Positions 35,169-47,919 of a stretch of DNA of 64,000 bases are shown here, piece by piece. Origin of the DNA: Crossaster papposus (taxonomy: Eukaryota > Echinodermata > Asteroidea > Velatida > Solasteridae). The number at the start of each line of letters is the position of its first letter. Within the stretch, counting starts at the first letter, position 1. The translations under genes and the position numbers were made by a program. The notes below the pieces were generated by a model. It did no database searches. It had not been told where the DNA came from and saw nothing but the letters and a program-made list of their open reading frames with translations. The stretch spans positions 1 to 64,000 of the forward strand of contig JBAIAA010001511.1 of NCBI GenBank assembly GCA_037893245.1. Direction: 5' to 3'.

Positions 35169-37980
35169 ATGTAAAGGGAAATAAGTGTGCATAAGAAATA
35201 TGTAAAGGGAAAGAAGTGTGCATAAGAAATATGTAAAGGGAAAGAAGTGTGCATAAGAAATATGTAAAGGGAAAGAAGTGTGCATAAGAAATATGTAAAG
35301 GGAAAGAAGTGTGCATAAGAAATATGTAAAGGGAAAGAAGTGTGCATAAGAAATATGTAAAGGGAAAGAAGTGTGCATAAGAAATATGTAAAGGGAAAGA
35401 AGTGTGCATAAGAAATATGTAAAGGGAAAGAAGTGTGCATAAGAAATATGTAAAGGGAAAGAAGTGTGCATAAGAAATATGTAAAGGGAAAAAAGTGTGC
35501 ATAAGAAATATGTAAAGGGAAAGAAGTGTGCATAAGAAATATGTAAAGGGAAAGAAGTGTGCATAAGAAATATGTAAAGGGAAAGAAGTGTGCATAAGAA
35601 ATATGTAAAGGGAAAGAAGTGTGCATAAGAAATATGTAAAGGGAAAGAAGTGTGCATAAGAAATATGTAAAGGGAAAGAAGTGTGCATAAGAAATATGTA
35701 AAGGGAAAGAAGTGTGCATAAGAAATATGTAAAGGGAAAGAAGTGTGCATAAGAAATATGTAAAGGGAAAGAAGTGTGCATAAGAAATATGTAAAGGGAA
35801 AGAAGTGTGCATAAGAAATATGTAAAGGGAAAGAAGTGTGCATAAGAAATATGTAAAGGGAAAGAAGTGTGCATAAGAAATATGTAAAGGGAAAGAAGTG
35901 TGCATAAGAAATATGTAAAGGGAAAGAAGTGTGCATAAGAAATATGTAAAGGGAAAGAAGTGTGCATAAGAAATATGTAAAGGGAAAGAAGTGTGCATAA
36001 GAAATATGTAAAGGGAAAGAAGTGTGCATAAGAAATATGTAAAGGGAAAGAAGTGTGCATAAGAAATATGTAAAGGGAAAGAAGTGTGCATAAGAAATAT
36101 GTAAAGGGAAAGAAGTGTGCATAAGAAATATGTAAAGGGAAAGAAGTGTGCATAAGAAATATGTAAAGGGAAAGAAGTGTGCATAAGAAATATGTAAAGG
36201 GAAAGAAGTGTGCATAAGAAATATGTAAAGGGAAAGAAGTGTGCATAAGAAATATGTAAAGGGAAAGAAGTGTGCATAAGAAATATGTAAAGGGAAAGAA
36301 GTGTGCATAAGAAATATGTAAAGGGAAAGAAGTGTGCATAAGAAATATGTAAAGGGAAAGAAGTGTGCATAAGAAATATGTAAAGGGAAAGAAGTGTGCA
36401 TAAGAAATATGTAAAGGCAAAGAAGTGTGCATAAGAAATATGTAAAGGGAAAGAAGTGTGCATAAGAAATATGTAAAGGGAAAGAAGTGTGCATAAGAAA
36501 TATGTAAAGGGAAAGAAGTGTGCATAAGAAATATGTAAAGGGAAAGAAGTGTGCATAAGAAATATGTAAAGGGAAAGAAGTGTGCATAAGAAATATGTAA
36601 AGGGAAAGAAGTGTGCATAAGAAATATGTAAAGGGAAAGAAGTGTGCATAAGAAATATGTAAAGGGAAAGAAGTGTGCATAAGAAATATGTAAAGGGAAA
36701 GAAGTGTGCATAAGAAATATGTAAAGGGAAAGAAGTGTGCATAAGAAATATGTAAAGGGAAAGAAGTGTGCATAAGAAATATGTAAAGGGAAAGAAGTGT
36801 GCATAAGAAATATGTAAAGGGAAAGAAGTGTGCATAAGAAATATGTAAAGGGAAAGAAGTGTGCATAAGAAATATGTAAAGGGAAAGAAGTGTGCATAAG
36901 AAATATGTAAAGGGAAAGAAGTGTGCATAAGAAATATGTAAAGGGAAAGAAGTGTGCATAAGAAATATGTAAAGGGAAAGAAGTGTGCATAAGAAATATG
37001 TAAAGGGAAAGAAGTGTGCATAAGAAATATGTAAAGGGAAAGAAGTGTGCATAAGAAATATGTAAAGGGAAAGAAGTGTGCATAAGAAATATGTAAAGGG
37101 AAAGAAGTGTGCATAAGAAATATGTAAAGGGAAAGAAGTGTGCATAAGAAATATGTAAAGGGAAAGAAGTGTGCATAAGAAATATGTAAAGGGAAAGAAG
37201 TGTGCATAAGAAATAAACACATGATGTGGGAACAACCCTCGAGTTAAATATGTAAAGGGAAAGAAGTGTGCATAAGAAATATGTAAAGGGAAAGAAGTGT
37301 GCATAAGAAATATGTAAAGGGAAAGAAGTGTGCATAATAAATATGTAAAGGGAAAGAAGTGTGCATAAGAAATATGTAAAGGGAAAGAAGTGTGCATAAG
37401 AAATATGTAAAGGGAAAGAAGTGTGCATCAGAAATATGTAAAGGGAAAGAAGTGTGCATAATAAATATGTAAAGGGAAAGAAGTGTGCATAAGAAATATG
37501 TAAAGGGAAAGAAGTGTGCATAAGAAATATGTAAAGGGAAAGAAGTGTGCATAAGAAATATGTAAAGGGAAAGAAGTGTGCATAAGAAATATGTAAAGGG
37601 AAAGAAGTGTGCATAAGAAATATGTAAAGGGAAAGAAGTGTGCATAAGAAATATGTAAAGGGAAAGAAGTGTGCATAAGAAATATGTAAAGGGAAAGAAG
37701 TGTGCATAAGAAATATGTAAAGGGAAAGAAGTGTGCATAAGAAATATGTAAAGGGAAAGAAGTGTGCATAAGAAATATGTAAAGGGAAAGAAGTGTGCAT
37801 AAGAAATATGTAAAGGGAAAGAAGTGTGCATAAGAAATATGTAAAGGGAAAGAAGTGTGCATAAGAAATATGTAAAGGGAAATAAGTGTGCATAAGAAAT
37901 ATGTAAAGGGAAAGAAGTGTGCATAAGAAATATGTAAAGGGAAAGAAGTGTGCATAAGAAATATGTAAAGGGAAAGAAGT

Positions 37981-40900
37981 GTGCGTAAGAAATATGTAAA
38001 GGGAAAGAAGTGTGCGTAAGAAATATGTAAAGGGAAAGAAGTGTGCGTAAGAAATATGTAAAGGGAAAAAGGTGTGCATAAGAAATATGTAAAGGGAAAG
38101 AAGTGTGCATAAGAAATATGTAAAGGGAAAGAAGTGTGCATAAGAAATATGTAAAGGGAAAGAAGTGTGCATAAGAAATATGTAAAGGGAAAGAAGTGTG
38201 CATAAGAAATATGTAAAGGGAAAGAAGTGTGCATAAGAAATATGTAAAGGGAAAGAAGTGTGCATACGAAATATGTAAAGTGAAAGAAGTGTGCATAAGA
38301 AATATGTAAAGGGAAAGAAGTGTGCATAAGAAATATGTAAAGGGAAAGAAGTGTGCATAAGAAATATGTAAAGGGAAAGAAGTGTGCATAGAAATATGTA
38401 AAGGGAAAGAAGTGTGCATAAGAAATATGTAAATGGAAAGAAGTGTGCATACGAAATATGTAAAGGGAAAGAAGTGTGCATAAGAAATATGTAAAGGGAA
38501 AGAAGTGTGCATAAGAAATATGTAAAGGGAAAGAAGTGTGTATAAGAAATATGTAAAGGGAAAGAAGTGTGCATAAGAAATAATAAAGGGAAAGAAGTGT
38601 GCATAAGAAATATGTAAAGGGAAAGAAGTGTGCATAAGAAATATGTAAATGGAAAGAAGTGTGCATAAGAAATATGTAAAGGGAAAGAAGTGTGCATAAG
38701 AAATATGTAAAGGGAAAGAAGTGTGCATAAGAAATATGTAAAGGGAAAGAAGTGTGCATAAGAAATAAACACATGATGTGGGAACAAGCCCTCGAGTTTA
38801 ATATGTAAAGGGAAAGAAGTGTGCATAAGAAATAAACACATGATGTGGGAACAAGCCCTCGAGTTAAATATGTAAAGGGAAAGAAGTGTGCATAAGAAAT
38901 ATGTAAAGGGAAAGAAGTGTGCATAAGAAATATGTAAAGGGAAAGAAGTGTGCATAAGAAATATGTAAAGGGAAAGAAGTGTGCATAAGAAATATGTAAA
39001 GGGAAAGAAGTGTGCATAAGAAATATGTAAAGGGAAAGAAGTGTGCATAAGAAATATGTAAAGGGAAAGAAGTGTGCATAAGAAATATGTAAAGGGAAAG
39101 AAGTGTGCATAAGAAATATGTAAAGGGAAAGAAGTGTGCATAAGAAATATGTAAAGGGAAAGAAGTGTGCATAAGAAATATGTAAAGGGAAAGAAGTGTG
39201 CATAAGAAATATGTAAAGGGAAAGAAGTGTGCATAAGAAATATGTAAAGGGAAAGAAGTGTGCATAAGAAATATGTAAAGGGAAAGAAGTGTGCGTGAGA
39301 AATATGTAAAGGGAAAGAAGTGTGCGTAAGAAATATGTAAAGGGAAAGAAGTGTGCGTAAGAAATATGTAAAGGGAAAAAAGTGTGCATAAGAAATATGT
39401 AAAGGGAAAGAAGTGTGCATAAGAAATATGTAAAGGGAAAGAAGTGTGCATAAGAAATATGTAAAGGGAAAGAAGTGTGCATAAGAAATATGTAAAGGGA
39501 AAGAAGTGTGCATAAGAAATATGTAAAGGGAAAGAAGTGTGCATAAGAAATATGTAAAGGGAAAGAAGTGTGCATAAGAAATATGTAAAGGGAAAGAAGT
39601 GTGCATAAGAAATATGTAAAGGGAAAGAAGTGTGCATACGAAATATGTAAAGGGAAAGAAGTGTGCATAAGAAATATGTAAAGGGAAAGAAGTGTGCATA
39701 AGAAATATGTAAAGGGAAAGAAGTGTGCATAAGAAATATGTAAAGGGAAAGAAGTGTGCATAAGAAATATGTAAAGGGAAAGAAGTGTGCATAAGACATA
39801 TGTAAATGGAAAGAAGTGTGCATAATAAATATGTAAAGGGAAAGAAGTGTGCATAAGAAATATGTAAAGGGAAAGAAGTGTGCATAAGAAATATGTAAAG
39901 GGAAAGAAGTGTGCATAAGAAATATGTAAAGGGAAAGAAGTGTGCATAAGAAATAATAAAGGGAAAGAAGTGTGCATAATAAATATGTAAAGGGAAAGAA
40001 GTGTGCATAAGAAATATGTAAAGGGAAAGAAGTGTGCATAAGAAATATGTAAAGGGAAAGAAGTGTGCATCAGAAATATGTAAAGGGAAAGAAGTGTGCA
40101 TAATAAATATGTAAAGGGAAAGAAGTGTGCATAAGAAATATGTAAAGGGAAAGAAGTGTGCATAAGAAATATGTAAAGGGAAAGAAGTGTGCATAAGAAA
40201 TATGTAAAGGGAAAGAAGTGTGCATAATAAATATGTAAAGGGAAAGAAGTGTGCATAAGAAATATGTAAAGGGAAAGAAGTGTGCATAAGAAATATGTAA
40301 AGGGAAAGAAGTGTGCATAAGAAATATGTAAAGGGAAAGAAGTGTGCATAAGAAATATGTAAAGGGAAAGAAGTGTGCATAAGAAATATGTAAAGGGAAA
40401 GAAGTGTGCATAAGAAATATGTAAAGGGAAAGAAGTGTGCATAAGAAATATGTAAAGGGAAAGAAGTGTGCATAAGAAATATGTAAAGGGAAAGAAGTGT
40501 GCATACGAAATATGTAAAGGGAAATAAGTGTGCATAAGAAATATGTAAAGGGAAAGAAGTGTGCATAAGAAATATGTAAAGGGAAAGAAGTGTGCATAAG
40601 AAATATGTAAAGGGAAAGAAGTGTGCGTAAGAAATATGTAAAGGGAAAGAAGTGTGCGTAAGAAATATGTAAAGGGAAAGAAGTGTGCGTAAGAAATATG
40701 TAAAGGGAAAAAGGTGTGCATAAGAAATATGTAAAGGGAAAGAAGTGTGCATAAGAAATATGTAAAGGGAAAGAAGTGTGCATAAGAAATATGTAAAGGG
40801 AAAGAAGTGTGCATAAGAAATATGTAAAGGGAAAGAAGTGTGCATAAGAAATATGTAAAGGGAAAGAAGTGTGCATAAGAAATATGTAAAGGGAAAGAAG

Positions 40901-42050
40901 TGTGCATACGAAATATGTAAAGTGAAAGAAGTGTGCATAAGAAATATGTAAAGGGAAAGAAGTGTGCATAAGAAATATGTAAAGGGAAAGAAGTGTGCAT
41001 AAGAAATATGTAAAGGGAAAGAAGTGTGCATAAGAAATATGTAAAGGGAAAGAAGTGTGCATAAGAAATATGTAAATGGAAAGAAGTGTGCATAAGAAAT
41101 ATGTAAAGGGAAAGAAGTGTGCATAAGAAATATGTAAAGGGAAAGAAGTGTGCATAAGAAATATGTAAAGGGAAAGAAGTGTGTATAAGAAATATGTAAA
41201 GGGAAAGAAGTGTGCATAAGAAATAATAAAGGGAAAGAAGTGTGCATAAGAAATATGTAAAGGGAAAGAAGTGTGCATAAGAAATATGTAAATGGAAAGA
41301 AGTGTGCATAAGAAATATGTAAAGGGAAAGAAGTGTGCATAAGAAATATGTAAAGGGAAAGAAGTGTGCATAAGAAATATGTAAAGGGAAAGAAGTGTGC
41401 ATAAGAAATAAACACATGATGTGGGAACAAGCCCTCGAGTTTAATATGTAAAGGGAAAGAAGTGTGCATAAGAAATAAACACATGATGTGGGAACAAGCC
41501 CTCGAGTTAAATATGTAAAGGGAAAGAAGTGTGCATAAGAAATATGTAAAGGGAAAGAAGTGTGCATAAGAAATATGTAAAGGGAAAGAAGTGTGCATAA
41601 GAAATATGTAAAGGGAAAGAAGTGTGCATAAGAAATATGTAAAGGGAAAGAAGTGTGCATAAGAAATATGTAAAGGGAAAGAAGTGTGCATAAGAAATAT
41701 GTAAAGGGAAAGAAGTGTGCATAAGAAATATGTAAAGGGAAAGAAGTGTGCATAAGAAATATGTAAAGGGAAAGAAGTGTGCATAAGAAATATGTAAAGG
41801 GAAAGAAGTGTGCATAAGAAATATGTAAAGGGAAAGAAGTGTGCATAAGAAATATGTAAAGGGAAAGAAGTGTGCATAAGAAATATGTAAAGGGAAAGAA
41901 GTGTGCATAAGAAATATGTAAAGGGAAAGAAGTGTGCATAAGAAATATGTAAAGGGAAAGAAGTGTGCGTGAGAAATATGTAAAGGGAAAGAAGTGTGCG
42001 TAAGAAATATGTAAAGGGAAAGAAGTGTGCGTAAGAAATATGTAAAGGGA
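37981..42050 (+). repeat. 2.64-kb dimeric HOR of domain III
   Basis: A triplet of GTGCGTAAG monomers followed by GAAAAAGGTG starts at 37981 and again at 40623. A sister triplet whose first member is GTGCGTGAG, followed by GAAAAAAGTG, starts at 39291 and 41965. The element pairs at 38767/38834 and 41410/41477 are 2,643 bp apart: 83 monomers plus 72 bp minus two 1-bp deletions. The 1-bp offset difference (2,642 against 2,643) is explained by a missing A at about 38390. The repeating unit therefore has two diverged halves. Confidence 0.85.
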
Positions 42051-45000
42051 AAAAAGTGTGCATAAGAAATATGTAAAGGGAAAGAAGTGTGCATAAGAAA
42101 TATGTAAAGGGAAAGAAGTGTGCATAAGAAATATGTAAAGGGAAAGAAGTGTGCATAAGAAATATGTAAAGGGAAAGAAGTGTGCATAAGAAATATGTAA
42201 AGGGAAAGAAGTGTGCATAAGAAATATGTAAAGGGAAAGAAGTGTGCATAAGAAATATGTAAAGGGAAAGAAGTGTGCATAAGAAATATGTAAAGGGAAA
42301 GAAGTGTGCATACGAAATATGTAAAGGGAAAGAAGTGTGCATAAGAAATATGTAAAGGGAAAGAAGTGTGCATAAGAAATATGTAAAGGGAAAGAAGTGT
42401 GCATAAGAAATATGTAAAGGGAAAGAAGTGTGCATAAGAAATATGTAAAGGGAAAGAAGTGTGCATAAGACATATGTAAATGGAAAGAAGTGTGCATAAT
42501 AAATATGTAAAGGGAAAGAAGTGTGCATAAGAAATATGTAAAGGGAAAGAAGTGTGCATAAGAAATATGTAAAGGGAAAGAAGTGTGCATAAGAAATATG
42601 TAAAGGGAAAGAAGTGTGCATAAGAAATAATAAAGGGAAAGAAGTGTGCATAAGAAATATGTAAAGGGAAAGAAGTGTGCATAAGAAATATGTAAAGGGA
42701 AAGAAGTGTGCATAAGAAATATGTAAAGGGAAAGAAGTGTGCATAAGAAATATGTAAAGGGAAAGAAGTGTGCATAAGAAATATGTAAAGGGAAAGAAGT
42801 GTGCATAAGAAATAAACACATGATGTGGAACAAGCCCTCGAGTTTAATATGTAAAGGGAAAGAAGTGTGCATAAGAAATAAACACATGATGTGGGAACAA
42901 GCCCTCGAGTTAAATATGTAAAGGGAAAGAAGTGTGCATAAGAAATATGTAAAGGGAAAGAAGTGTGCATAAGAAATATGTAAAGGGAAAGAAGTGTGCA
43001 TAAGAAATATGTAAAGGGAAAGAAGTGTGCATAAGAAATATGTAAAGGGAAAGAAGTGTGCATAAGAAATATGTAAAGGGAAAGAAGTGTGCATAAGAAA
43101 TATGTAAAGGGAAAGAAGTGTGCATAAGAAATATGTAAAGGGAAAGAAGTGTGCATAAGAAATATGTAAAGGGAAAGAAGTGTGCATAAGAAATATGTAA
43201 AGGGAAAGAAGTGTGCATAAGAAATATGTAAAGGGAAAGAAGTGTGCATAAGAAATATGTAAAGGGAAAGAAGTGTGCATAAGAAATATGTAAAGGGAAA
43301 GAAGTGTGCATAAGAAATAAACACATGATGTGGGAACAAGCCCTCGAGTTTAATATGTAAAGGGAAAGAAGTGTGCATAAGAAATAAACACATGATGTGG
43401 GAACAAGCCCTCGAGTTAAATATGTAAAGGGAAAGAAGTGTGCATAAGAAATATGTAAAGGGAAAGAAGTGTGCATAAGAAATATGTAAAGGGAAAGAAG
43501 TGTGCATAAGAAATATGTAAAGGGAAAGAAGTGTGCATAAGAAATATGTAAAGGGAAAGAAGTGTGCATAAGAAATATGTAAAGGGAAAGAAGTGTGCAT
43601 AAGAAATATGTAAAGGGAAAGAAGTGTGCATAAGAAATATGTAAAGGGAAAGAAGTGTGCATAAGAAATATGTAAAGGGAAAGAAGTGTGCATAAGAAAT
43701 ATGTAAAGGGAAAGAAGTGTGCATAAGAAATATGTAAAGGGAAAGAAGTGTGCATAAGAAATATGTAAAGGGAAAGAAGTGTGCATAAGAAATATGTAAA
43801 GGGAAAGAAGTGTGCATAAGAAATATGTAAAGGGAAAGAAGTGTGCATAAGAAATATGTAAAGGGAAAGAAGTGTGCATAAGAAATATGTAAAGGGAAAG
43901 AAGTGTGCATAAGAAATATGTAAAGGGAAAGAAGTGTGCATAAGAAATAAACACATGATGTGGGAACAAGCCCTCGAGTTTAATATGTAAAGGGAAAGAA
44001 GTGTGCATAAGAAATAAACACATGATGTGGGAACAAGCCCTCGAGTTAAATATGTAAAGGGAAAGAAGTGTGCATAAGAAATATGTAAAGGGAAAGAAGT
44101 GTGCATAAGAAATATGTAAAGGGAAAGAAGTGTGCATAAGAAATATGTAAAGGGAAAGAAGTGTGCATAAGAAATATGTAAAGGGAAAGAAGTGTGCATA
44201 AGAAATATGTAAAGGGAAAGAAGTGTGCATAAGAAATATGTAAAGGGAAAGAAGTGTGCATAAGAAATATGTAAAGGGAAAGAAGTGTGCATAAGAAATA
44301 TGTAAAGGGAAAGAAGTGTGCATAAGAAATATGTAAAGGGAAAGAAGTGTGCATAAGAAATATGTAAAGGGAAAGAAGTGTGCATAAGAAATATGTAAAG
44401 GGAAAGAAGTGTGCATAAGAAATATGTAAAGGGAAAGAAGTGTGCATAAGAAATATGTAAAGGGAAAGAAGTGTGCATAATAAATATGTAAAGGGAAAGA
44501 AGTGTGCATAAGAAATATGTAAAGGGAAAGAAGTGTGCATAAGAAATATGTAAAGGGAAAGAAGTGTGCATAAGAAATATGTAAAGGGAAAGAAGTGTGC
44601 ATAAGAAATATGTAAATGGAAAGAAGTGTGCATAAGAAATATGTAAAGGGAAAGAAGTGTGCATAAGAAATATGTAAAGGGAAAGAAGTGTGCATAAGAA
44701 ATATGTAAAGGGAAAGAAGTGTGCATAAGAAATATGTAAAGGGAAAGAAGTGTGCATAAGAAATAATAAAGGGAAAGAAGTGTGCATAAGAAATATGTAA
44801 AGGGAAAGAAGTGTGCATAAGAAATATGTAAAGGGAAAGAAGTGTGCATAAGAAATATGTAAAGGGAAAGAAGTGTGCATAAGAAATATGTAAAGGGAAA
44901 GAAGTGTGCATAAGAAATATGTAAAGGGAAAGAAGTGTGCATAAGAAATAAACACATGATGTGGGAACAAGCCCTCGAGTTTAATATGTAAAGGGAAAGA

Positions 45001-45052
45001 AGTGTGCATAAGAAATAAACACATGATGTGGGAACAAGCCCTCGAGTTAAAT
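38767..45052 (+). repeat. Six paired 36-bp elements (GAGTTTAAT then GAGTTAAAT)
   Basis: The pairs start at 38767/38834, 41410/41477, 42814/42880, 43319/43386, 43949/44016 and 44950/45017. In every pair the first element ends GAGTTTAAT and the second GAGTTAAAT, separated by one monomer. The pair at 42814 lacks one G (GATGTGGAAC). A fixed asymmetric pair repeated six times shows that the pair, not the single element, is the amplified unit here. Confidence 0.9.
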
Positions 45053-46789
45053 ATGTAAAGGGAAAGAAGTGTGCATAAGAAATATGTAAAGGGAAAGAAG
45101 TGTGCATAAGAAATATGTAAAGGGAAAGAAGTGTGCATAAGAAATATGTAAAGGGAAAGAAGTGTGCATAAGAAATATGTAAAGGGAAAGAAGTGTGCAT
45201 AAGAAATATGTAAAGGGAAAGAAGTGTGCATAAGAAATATGTAAAGGGAAAGAAGTGTGCATAAGAAATATGTAAAGGGAAAGAAGTGTGCATAAGAAAT
45301 ATGTAAAGGGAAAGAAGTGTGCATAAGAAATATGTAAAGGGAAAGAAGTGTGCATAAGAAATATGTAAAGGGAAAGAAGTGTGCATAAGAAATATGTAAA
45401 GGGAAAGAAGTGTGCATAAGAAATATGTAAAGGGAAAGAAGTGTGCATAAGAAATATGTAAAGGGAAAGAAGTGTGCGTGAGAAATATGTAAAGGAAAAA
45501 AAGTGTGCATAAGAAATATGTAAAGGGAAAGAAGTGTGCATAAGAAATATGTAAAGGGAAAGAAGTGTGCATAAGAAATATGTAAAGGGAAAGAAGTGTG
45601 CATAAGAAATATGTAAAGGGAAAGAAGTGTGCATAAGAAATATGTAAAGGGAAAGAAGTGTGCATAAGAAATATGTAAAGGGAAAGAAGTGTGCATAAGA
45701 AATAGTAAAGGGAAAGAAGTGTGCATAAGAAATATGTAAAGGGAAAGAAGTGTGCATAAGAAATATGTAAAGGGAAAGAAGTGTGCATAAGAAATATGTA
45801 AAGGGAAAGAAGTGTGCATAAGAAATATGTAAAGGGAAAGAAGTGTGCATAAAAAAAAATGTGTAAAGGGAAAGAAGTGTGCATAAGAAATATGTAAAGG
45901 GAAAGAAGTGTGCATAAGAAATATGTAAATGGAAAGAAGTGTGCATAAGAAATATGTAAAGGGAAAGAAGTGTGCATAAGAAATATGTAAAGGAAAAGAA
46001 GTGTGCATAAGAAATATGTAAAGGGAAAGAAGTGTGCATAAGAAATATGTAAAGGGAAAGAAGTGTGCATAAGAAATAATAAAGGGAAAGAAGTGTGCAT
46101 AAGAAATATGTAAAGGGAAAGAAGTGTGCATAAGAAATATGTAAAGGGAAAGAAGTGTGCATAAGAAATATGTAAAGGGAAAGAAGTGTGCATAAGAAAT
46201 ATGTAAAGGGAAAGAAGTGTGCATAAGAAATATGTAAAGGGAAAGAAGTGTGCATAAGAAATATGTAAAGGGAAAGAAGTGTGCATACGAAATATGTAAA
46301 GGGAAATAAGTGTGCATAAGAAATATGTAAAGGGAAAGAAGTGTGCATAAGAAATATGTAAAGGGAAAGAAGTGTGCATACGAAATATGTAAAGAGAAAG
46401 AAGTGTGCATAAGAAATATGTAAAGGGAAAGAAGTGTGCATAAGAAATATGTAAAGGGAAAGAAGTGTGCATAAGAAATATGTAAAGGGAAAGACGTGTG
46501 CATAAGAAATATGTAAAGGGAAAGAAGTGTGCATAAGAAATATGTAAAGGGAAAGAAGTGTGCATAAGAAATATGTAAAGGGAAAGAAGTGTGCATAAGA
46601 AATATGTAAAGGGAAAGAAGTGTGCATAAGAAATATGTAAAGGGAAAGAAGTGTGCATAAGAAAAATGTAAAGGGAAAGAAGTGTGCATAAGAAATATGT
46701 AAAGGGAAAGAAGTGTGCATAAGAAATATGTAAAGGGAAAGAAGTGTGCATAAGAAATATGTAAAGGGAAAGAAGTGTGCATAAGAAAT

Positions 46790-47919
46790 AAACACATGAT
46801 GTCGGGACAAGCCCTCGAGTTAAATATGTAAAGGGAAAGAAGTGTGCATAAGAAATAAACACATGATGTGGGAACAAGCCCTCGAGTTAAATATGTAAAG
46901 GGAAAGAAGTGTGCATAAGAAATAAACACATGATGTGGGAACAAGCCCTCGAGTTAAATATGTAAAGGGAAAGAAGTGTGCATAAGAAATAAACACATGA
47001 TGTGGGAACAAGCCCTCGAGTTAAATATGTAAAGGGAAAGAAGTGTGCATAAGAAATAAACACATGATGTGGGAACAAGCCCGAGAGTTAAATGTGTAAA
47101 GGGAAAGAAGTGTGCATAAGAAATATGTAAAGGGAATGAAGTGTGCATAAGAAATATGTAAAGGGAAAGAAGTGTGCATAAGAAATATGTAAAGGGAAAG
47201 AAGTGTGCATAAGAAATATGTAAAGGGAAAGAAGTGTGCATAAGAAATATGTAAAGGGAAAGAAGTGTGCATAAGAAATATGTAAAGGGAAAGAAGTGTG
47301 CATAAGAAATATGTAAAGGGAAAGAAGTGTGCATAAGAAATATGTAAAGGGAAAGAAGTGTGCATAAGAAATAAACACATGATGTGGGAACAAGCCCTCG
47401 AGTTAAATATGTAAAGGGAAAGAAGTGTGCATAAGAAATAAACACATGATGTGGGAACAAGCCCTCGAGTTAAATATGTAAAGGGAAAGAAGTGTGCATA
47501 AGAAATATGTAAAGGGAAAGAAGTGTGCATAAGAAATATGTAAAGGGAAAGAAGTGTGCATAAGAAATATGTAAAGGGAAAGAAGTGTGCATAAGAAATA
47601 TGTAAAGGGAAAGAAGTGTGCATAAGAAATATGTAAAGGGAAAGAAGTGTGCATAAGAAATATGTAAAGGGAAAGAAGTGTGCATAAGAAATATGTAAAG
47701 GGAAAGAAGTGTGCATAAGAAATATGTAAAGGGAAAGAAGTGTGCATAAGAAATATGTAAAGGGAAAGAAGTGTGCATAAGAAATATGTAAAGGGAAAGA
47801 AGTGTGCATAACAAATAAACACATGATGTGGGAACAAGCCCTCGAGTTAAATATGTAAAGGGAAAGAAGTGTGCATAAGAAATAAACACATGATGTGGGA
47901 ACAAGCCCTCGAGTTAAAT
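46790..47919 (+). repeat. 67-bp composite run, HOR head 1
   Basis: 36-bp elements start at 46790, 46857, 46924, 46991 and 47058, each separated by exactly one monomer (67-bp period), then at 47373/47440 and 47817/47884. The first is the GATGTCGGGAC form. The one at 47058 reads CCCGAGAG and has lost CTCGAG, the only such loss I noticed. Confidence 0.92.

Larger units (their letters stand above)
18176..37214 (+). repeat. 31-bp satellite array, rest of domain II
   Basis: About 19 kb of monomers with seven 36-bp elements (18485, 21094, 23579, 29476, 32953, 34477, 35133). Distances between successive elements are 36 plus whole multiples of 31 (83, 79, 189 plus 2 bp, 111, 48, 20 and 66 monomers). 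The only length anomaly seen is a 2-bp insertion near 25664 (ATGTATAAAG). The minus strand is open without a stop for 6,383 codons (18071-37222) because the satellite has no minus-strand stops and the domain II element has lost its TAA. That reading is a by-product of the repeat, not a gene. Confidence 0.95.
37215..46789 (+). repeat. 31-bp satellite array, domain III
   Basis: The 36-bp elements return to forms containing TTA. The first (37215-37249) is 1 bp short (AACAACCCTCGAG). The rest occur as close pairs 67 bp apart (66 at 42814). This domain is richest in indel monomers: AAATAATAAAGGG (1 bp short) near 38577, 39951, 41221, 42626, 44761 and 46076, AAATAGTAAAG near 45701, and an A-rich monomer 3 bp longer at about 45850 (CATAAAAAAAAATGTG). 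No gene evidence. Confidence 0.95.

Noticed and set aside
18071..37222. A giant 6,383-residue minus-strand protein, and dozens of similar 60-4,000-residue proteins across the array
   Set aside because: They are translations of one stop-free 31-bp satellite. The same peptide repeat appears in all three minus frames at once, and frame ends fall only at TAA in 36-bp elements or at chance variants. There is no start context, unique sequence or domain.
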